DNA from: DAOUKH01 sp965261455
GTDB taxonomy: Bacteria; Chloroflexota; Dehalococcoidia; SHYB01
Length of the DNA: 64,000 nucleotides
NCBI GenBank assembly: GCA_965261455.1
Contig: OZ253453.1
Coordinates: 1,426,001 to 1,490,000 of the forward strand
Direction of reading: 5' to 3'
Position numbers and translations under genes: made by a program. The notes under the pieces are model-generated. The model did not search any database. It was not told the origin of the DNA and saw only the letters and a list, made by a program, of their open reading frames with translations. Of the stretch, positions 60,283-64,000 are shown piece by piece (position 1 is the stretch's first letter; each line of letters starts with the position of its first letter).

Positions 60283-61299
60283 TTAGGAGTTGAGCTGTGC
60301 CGGGTCCGGTTGGGACTCCGACGGCTCGGGGACGTCGGCCCAGCCTTCCTGCACCATGCGGAAGGCGAGGGCCACGGCGTTCTGGATGTCGCCGGCGTCA
60401 CTGCGCCCGTGGGCCATGACGACGTTGCCCTGAACGCCCAGCAGCGGCGCGCCCCCGATGCGGCTGTAGTCCCATTGGGCCAGCGTATTCCGCAGGGCGG
60501 GAGCCCAGAGAGCGGCGCTGAGCCGCGCCCCCAGGCTCTTTCGAAGAGATTCCTTGATCGACTTGAAAATGGACTCGGCGAGCCCCTCGGCCAGCTTGAG
60601 CACCACGTTGCCCGTGAAGCCGTCCATCACGTAGACGTCCGCCGTACCCTTGGGGAGGTCGAAGCCCTCGGCGTTGCCGATGAAGTTGAGACCGCTCTCC
60701 TTGAGCAGTTGATGGGCGTCCCGCACCAGCTTCGTCCCCTTGCTCTCTTCCTCGCCGTTGCTCACCAACGCGACACGGGGTGCGGGCACTTGGAAGACTT
60801 TCGCCATGAAGTCGCTGCCGACCCGGCCAAACTGCGCGAGGAAGGGGGGGCGGCACTCCACGTTGGCCCCGATGTCGAGCATCATCGACACGTGACCCTC
60901 GAGGCTGGTATAGAGCGTGGCGATGGCGGGGCGCTCGATACCGCGCATCATGCCCAGGCTGAAGAGCGAATAGGTGGCGATGGCGCCAGTGTTGCCCGCG
61001 GAGACAAAAGCCTGGGCCTCGCCGGTGCGCACGAGATCCAGTCCGACGGATATCGAGGACCCTTTCTTGTCCCGCCACGCGGCGGTCGGCGCCTCGCTCA
61101 TGCCGACGACTTGCTCGGCCTCCACGGGAAAGACGCGCCCGTTGCGTCCGCCACGGCGCTCGATTTCGCGGGCCAGCGTGTCTTTCTGGCCAACGAGCTT
61201 GATATCGACGCCGAGGTCGCGGGCCGCTTGGAAACAGCCAAGAGCAATGGCCTCGGGGGCATGGTCGCCACCCATCAAGTCGACTGCAATGGTCGCCAC
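60283..61299 (-). CDS. plsX: Phosphate acyltransferase PlsX
   Basis: The 338-residue enzyme converts acyl-ACP to acyl-phosphate for phospholipid synthesis. Signatures are MATIAVDLMGGDHAPEAIALG, SAGNTGAIATYSLFSLGMMRG, LLDIGANVECRP, ALVSNGEEESKGTKLVRDAH and VYVMDGFTGNVVLKLAEGLAE. The acidic tail (SESQPDPAQ) is variable in the family. It is followed leftward by trxA and preceded by a CTP-dependent kinase-like gene. The usual fab genes are not adjacent. Confidence 0.95.
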   Translation of the reverse strand: MATIAVDLMGGDHAPEAIALGCFQAARDLGVDIKLVGQKDTLAREIERRGGRNGRVFPVEAEQVVGMSEAPTAAWRDKKGSSISVGLDLVRTGEAQAFVSAGNTGAIATYSLFSLGMMRGIERPAIATLYTSLEGHVSMMLDIGANVECRPPFLAQFGRVGSDFMAKVFQVPAPRVALVSNGEEESKGTKLVRDAHQLLKESGLNFIGNAEGFDLPKGTADVYVMDGFTGNVVLKLAEGLAESIFKSIKESLRKSLGARLSAALWAPALRNTLAQWDYSRIGGAPLLGVQGNVVMAHGRSDAGDIQNAVALAFRMVQEGWADVPEPSESQPDPAQLNS

Positions 61300-61382
61300 G
61301 TGGTTGCCTCGTACGGAGCGGGTAAAGCGTGCAGTGGTAGTGTACCGGAAGCCGTCGGAGTCGCCAACAGACTGGCGCCGCG

Positions 61383-62024
61383 TCAGCCAATCCCCCGTGC
61401 CGCCAGTTCCATGACCCCGCCCGCCACGAGGGGAACTTTGAAGTTGTCGTCGAGGCCCGCCATCGGCGTCAACTCGGCAAGGGCGGCGGCACCGGCCCCG
61501 ATCAGCATCAAGGGATAGGTGGTCTCGACCACCCCCGCAAGAAGGATCGAGCCGATGGCGACGGCGACGGCGAAGAACGCCGCAGCGCCTTCAAGGCTCT
61601 TCTTTCCGATCCGCACCGAGCCGAATCGCTCCCCGACCAGCGCGGCCGCCGGGTCGCCCAGCGAGAGAGAGTAGAGCGCGAGGATGGCGAAGGGCCGGTC
61701 GATGACCGCGATGCAGATGGCGGTGGCGGCGAGCATCCACGTCGAGCCGAACACGGCCCGCCCCTCCGCCGTCTTGGTGAGCGGGCCGAACAGCTTCATC
61801 AGACCGCGGTTGAGCCGGCCGGAGCGAAAGCGAGCGATCTCAAGCGCTATAGCGACGGCGGCGGCGGCGACCGCGACAGGCAGCACGAGCTCCTTGTCGA
61901 GGAATACGTAGAGGGTGGGGAAGGTCGAGCCCGCCGTCAGGTGAAAGATGCGGCGCTGGATACCGGCGGCGCGGCGGTCCACCTGACCGGGTTCGTCTGG
62001 ACCGTTGGGCGTGTCGGAAGACAT
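61383..62024 (-). CDS. CTP-dependent lipid/polyprenol kinase-like membrane protein
   Basis: The 213-residue protein has several membrane helices and the dolichol-kinase/phytol-kinase pattern: IQRRIFHLTAG with the conserved His, FGPLTKTAEGRAVFGSTWM, LGDPAAALVGERFG and the acidic end AELTPMAGLDDNFKVPL. The family uses CTP to phosphorylate polyprenols, phytol or related lipids. Its neighbour plsX also acts on lipids. An iron-sulfur scaffold gene lies 38 bases upstream. Confidence 0.82.
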   Translation of the reverse strand: MSSDTPNGPDEPGQVDRRAAGIQRRIFHLTAGSTFPTLYVFLDKELVLPVAVAAAAVAIALEIARFRSGRLNRGLMKLFGPLTKTAEGRAVFGSTWMLAATAICIAVIDRPFAILALYSLSLGDPAAALVGERFGSVRIGKKSLEGAAAFFAVAVAIGSILLAGVVETTYPLMLIGAGAAALAELTPMAGLDDNFKVPLVAGGVMELAARGIG

Positions 62025-62062
62025 CCCAGCAAGGGTAACAAAAGGAAGCGGCGTCGTTCGGG

Positions 62063-62458
62063 CTATTCGGCGCGCGGCGGCGCGGTCGCCGAACCCTTCG
62101 CGACGTAGTCCGCGGCGGCGGCCTTCACCGCGTCCGTGACGAGAACGGCGCTGTGCGTCTTCGCCGGCGGCAACCCACCAAGGGCCTCGGCGACATCGGC
62201 ACGGGATATCTTGACCGCATCCTCCACGGTCAGGCCGGCAATAAGCTCGCTGATCATGCTGCTCGCGGCGATGGACGTGCTACATCCCTCGACGCGCCAC
62301 TTTGCCTCTTCGATTACTCCGCCGCGAACTCGAAGCTGGAGGCGCAGTATGTCGCCGCACGCCGGGTTGGTGATGGAGCCCTCGCCGTCGGGGTCGGCAA
62401 TCTCGCCCACGTTACGCGGGTGGCTGAAGTGGTCGAGCAGGACCTCGCTGTACGCCAC
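62063..62458 (-). CDS. IscU/NifU-like Fe-S cluster scaffold lacking the third cysteine
   Basis: The 131-residue protein follows the cysteine desulfurase gene by 19 bases, as scaffolds do. It has LLDHFSHPRNVGE, NPACGDIL (C34, with D36), WRVEGCSTSIAASSMISE (C59) and KTHSAVLV. The third conserved Cys, which should follow the His in KxHC, is Ser103. Scaffolds need three Cys (and Asp) to hold a [2Fe-2S] cluster, so this one may use another ligand or serve a sulfur-carrier role. The C-terminal tail is short and Ala/Pro-rich. Confidence 0.83.
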   Translation of the reverse strand: MAYSEVLLDHFSHPRNVGEIADPDGEGSITNPACGDILRLQLRVRGGVIEEAKWRVEGCSTSIAASSMISELIAGLTVEDAVKISRADVAEALGGLPPAKTHSAVLVTDAVKAAAADYVAKGSATAPPRAE

Positions 62459-62477
62459 GGCGCCCCTCCGCCAGCCG

Positions 62478-63677
62478 CTATGTCAGAGGGCGCGGACCGT
62501 TCTTGGGGTTCCGCACGCTCTCGATGACGCCGGGCAGGGTATCGATCACGTAATCGATCTCTTCCCGCGTGTTCTCCGGGCCGAGGGTCAGGCGCAGGGC
62601 GCCGATGGCGAGGTCCGCCGGCACGCCAAGCGCCATCAGCACGTGCGACGGATCGAGCGAGGCGGTGCGGCAGGCGCTGCCCGTCGAGGCCGCGATTCTC
62701 GCGTCGTCGAGGGCCATCAGCGTCCACTGCGAGTCGGTGCCGTCGAACGAGAAGTTGACGTTATTGGGCAGCCGCCGGTCCTCGGAGCCGTTCAGGTGCG
62801 CCCCAGGGATGCGCTCGCGCACTCCTTCGATGAGGCGGTTGCGAAGTCCAAGGACGTGCTCCCGGTTCGAGTCGCGTTCCTCGACTGCGATGGAAAGAGC
62901 GCGGGCCAGCCCGACGATCCCCGCGATGTTCTCCGTCCCCGCCCGCCGGTTACGCTCGTGACTGCCGCCCACCTGTTGCGACTCAAACGGCGTCGCCCGC
63001 CGGAGGTAGAGCACCCCGACTCCCTTCGGCCCATTGAACTTATGCGCCGAGAGGCTGAGGGCATCGACGCCGAGCGTATCGACGTCCAGGTCAAGGTAAG
63101 AAGCGCCCTGCACCGCGTCGGTGTGGAAGACGATCTGAGCACCGAGCTGCTTCGACTTCGCCTCGACCAGCCGAGCAATATCGGCGATGGGCTGCACCGT
63201 GCCCACCTCGTTGTTGGCGAGCATGATGCTGACGACGGTCGTGCGCTCGCCGATCGCCCGTTCGAGGTCGTCCAAGTCCACCAACCCGTCGGAGTCGACG
63301 GGGAGGTAGGTCACCTCAAAGCCAAGCTTTTCAAGCGTGTGGCAGGCGTGGAGCACGGCGTGGTGCTCCACGCTCGTCGTGATGACGTGGTCGCCGTGCT
63401 CGCGCAGGGCCAAGGCGGCGCCGCGAACGGCGGCGTTGTCCGACTCGGTGCCGCCGCTGGTAAAAATCACCTCGCTGGGCTTGCACCCTAGCGCCTCGGC
63501 GACGATGGCGCGGGCGTTCTCCATCGCCTGCCGGCACTCCTGCGCCGGCCCGTACATACTCGAAGCGTTATAGAAGCAGTCGGAGAAGAAGGGCAGCATC
63601 GCCTCGACGACCTTGGGATGCGCCGCGGTCGTCGCGGCATGGTCCAAGTAGATAAACCGGTCCTGCTCTTGCTCCAT
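62478..63677 (-). CDS. iscS: Cysteine desulfurase (IscS/NifS)
   Basis: The 399-residue PLP enzyme takes sulfur from cysteine for Fe-S clusters and other thio-compounds. Signatures are FIYLDHAATTAAHPKV, VIFTSGGTESDNAAVRG, TSVEHHAVLHAC, VFHTDAVQGASY, SLSAHKFNGPKGVGVLYLRR with the PLP Lys, and the catalytic Cys in STGSACRTAS. The ATG at 63677 starts the family sequence. It is coupled to a scaffold gene downstream. Such enzymes can also supply selenium, which would matter given the selC gene nearby; that link is inference. Confidence 0.94.
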   Translation of the reverse strand: MEQEQDRFIYLDHAATTAAHPKVVEAMLPFFSDCFYNASSMYGPAQECRQAMENARAIVAEALGCKPSEVIFTSGGTESDNAAVRGAALALREHGDHVITTSVEHHAVLHACHTLEKLGFEVTYLPVDSDGLVDLDDLERAIGERTTVVSIMLANNEVGTVQPIADIARLVEAKSKQLGAQIVFHTDAVQGASYLDLDVDTLGVDALSLSAHKFNGPKGVGVLYLRRATPFESQQVGGSHERNRRAGTENIAGIVGLARALSIAVEERDSNREHVLGLRNRLIEGVRERIPGAHLNGSEDRRLPNNVNFSFDGTDSQWTLMALDDARIAASTGSACRTASLDPSHVLMALGVPADLAIGALRLTLGPENTREEIDYVIDTLPGVIESVRNPKNGPRPLT

Positions 63678-63710
63678 ACGCGCCGATCCGCCCCCTTCGA
63701 GCGTGCCGCC

Positions 63711-63740
63711 ATCGTAGCACCGCCCCAAGAGAAGGGTCAA
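63711..63740 (-). promoter_or_regulatory. Promoter of the iscS-scaffold operon
   Basis: On the leftward strand TTGACC (63735-63740), an 18-bp spacer and TACGAT (63711-63716) with a TGC extension. The expected start near 63704 is about 27 bases before the ATG. Confidence 0.6.
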
Positions 63741-63769
63741 CGAACCCGGCGCCGGGCTACGGCGCTATC

Positions 63770-64000
63770 CTAGACCGGCAAGATCAATCCCAGGCCCCGA
63801 GCCACGCCTTCGCCATAGGCCGGGTCGGCTTTCCGGAAATGGCTGATCTGGCGCTGCTGGATCTCCTCGGGAACCGACTGCATAGCCCGCACGAGGTTGT
63901 CGATCAGCCGTTGCCGTTGATCCGGTGTCATGAGTCGAAAGAGATCGCCTGCCTGGGTGTAGTCATCGTTCCCCGCGCGGTGATCGTAGCGGTCCGCATC
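63770..64000 (-). CDS. Catalase, C-terminal end (gene runs off the window)
   Basis: Reading leftward from 64000 gives an uninterrupted 76-residue C-terminus ending at the stop 63770-63772. It contains DADRYDHRAGNDDYTQAGD, LFRLMTPDQRQRLIDNL, QQRQISHFRKADPAYGEGVA and a short GLGLILPV tail. NDDYTQAG-like and H-F-RKADPAYGEGVA-like segments are typical of the end of monofunctional heme catalases. The catalytic and heme-binding parts lie outside the window. The palindrome CCCGGCGCCGGG (63745-63756) lies just after the stop. Confidence 0.88.
   Translation of the reverse strand, partial: DADRYDHRAGNDDYTQAGDLFRLMTPDQRQRLIDNLVRAMQSVPEEIQQRQISHFRKADPAYGEGVARGLGLILPV

Overview
This window is high-GC bacterial DNA, densely packed and with few long gaps. 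The gene content suggests a free-living heterotroph of the Chloroflexota (Dehalococcoidia or SAR202-like), although no phylogenetic marker was tested. The clues are many family-2 amidohydrolases, CaiB/BaiF CoA-transferases, luciferase-like monooxygenases, tandem A/B-barrel proteins, a complete cytochrome c maturation cluster and simple -35/-10 promoters. Taxonomy is inference.

Layout. 1-7.4 kb: a 2-hydroxyacid dehydrogenase, a solitary 1,686-residue DUF4011/SF1 helicase/nuclease of the kind found in defence loci, then a gene-free stretch of about 1 kb full of hairpins. 7.4-27.5 kb: catabolic and CoA-linked genes (metallo-hydrolase, two MFS carriers, a fused CoA-transferase, amidohydrolases, enoyl-CoA hydratase, SDRs, alpha/beta hydrolases, an iron-type ABC binding lipoprotein, two luciferase-like monooxygenases, hisIE, a MaoC protein, an epimerase) and a tRNA-Pro. 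27.6-36.9 kb: housekeeping genes (glyA behind a switch-like leader, rpsF-ssb-rpsR, a parvulin foldase, thrC, folE, a glycosyltransferase, acyltransferases). 37.1-47 kb: one long same-strand cytochrome c maturation and oxidase assembly run (copD-like, ccmE, ccmF, ccmH, ccmI-like, ccmA, ccmB, ccmC, ccmD, a redoxin with an in-frame UGA, ctaG-like). 47-56.5 kb: an epimerase, a LysR regulator facing a broken isocitrate lyase, an SDR, birA, a phosphatase, flavodoxin, peroxiredoxin and a DUF35/thiolase pair. 56.55-59.73 kb: a small AT-richer island. 59.7-64 kb: selenocysteine tRNA, trxA, plsX, a CTP-dependent kinase-like protein, an Fe-S scaffold, cysteine desulfurase and the end of a catalase gene.

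Two observations stand out. First, the island carries only an MT-A70 DNA methyltransferase and a 768-residue protein that joins a PD-(D/E)XK-like nuclease, a DGQHR domain and a HEPN-like RNase motif (RNxxxH). It is flanked by a perfect 19-bp direct repeat whose right copy contains the last 6 nt of tRNA-Sec. It therefore looks like a non-autonomous defence cassette integrated at selC. Second, the redoxin in the ccm operon is interrupted by a UGA exactly where the first cysteine of its CxxC motif should be, with a SECIS-like hairpin just downstream. The tRNA-Sec gene in the same window makes a real selenoprotein likely.

Other points of note are a glyA leader with mutually exclusive hairpins, a ribosomal protein S18 with a run of 20 glycines, an isocitrate lyase with an internal deletion and frameshift, and an Fe-S scaffold lacking its third cysteine. 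The only stretch longer than 300 bases without a gene is 6397-7377.
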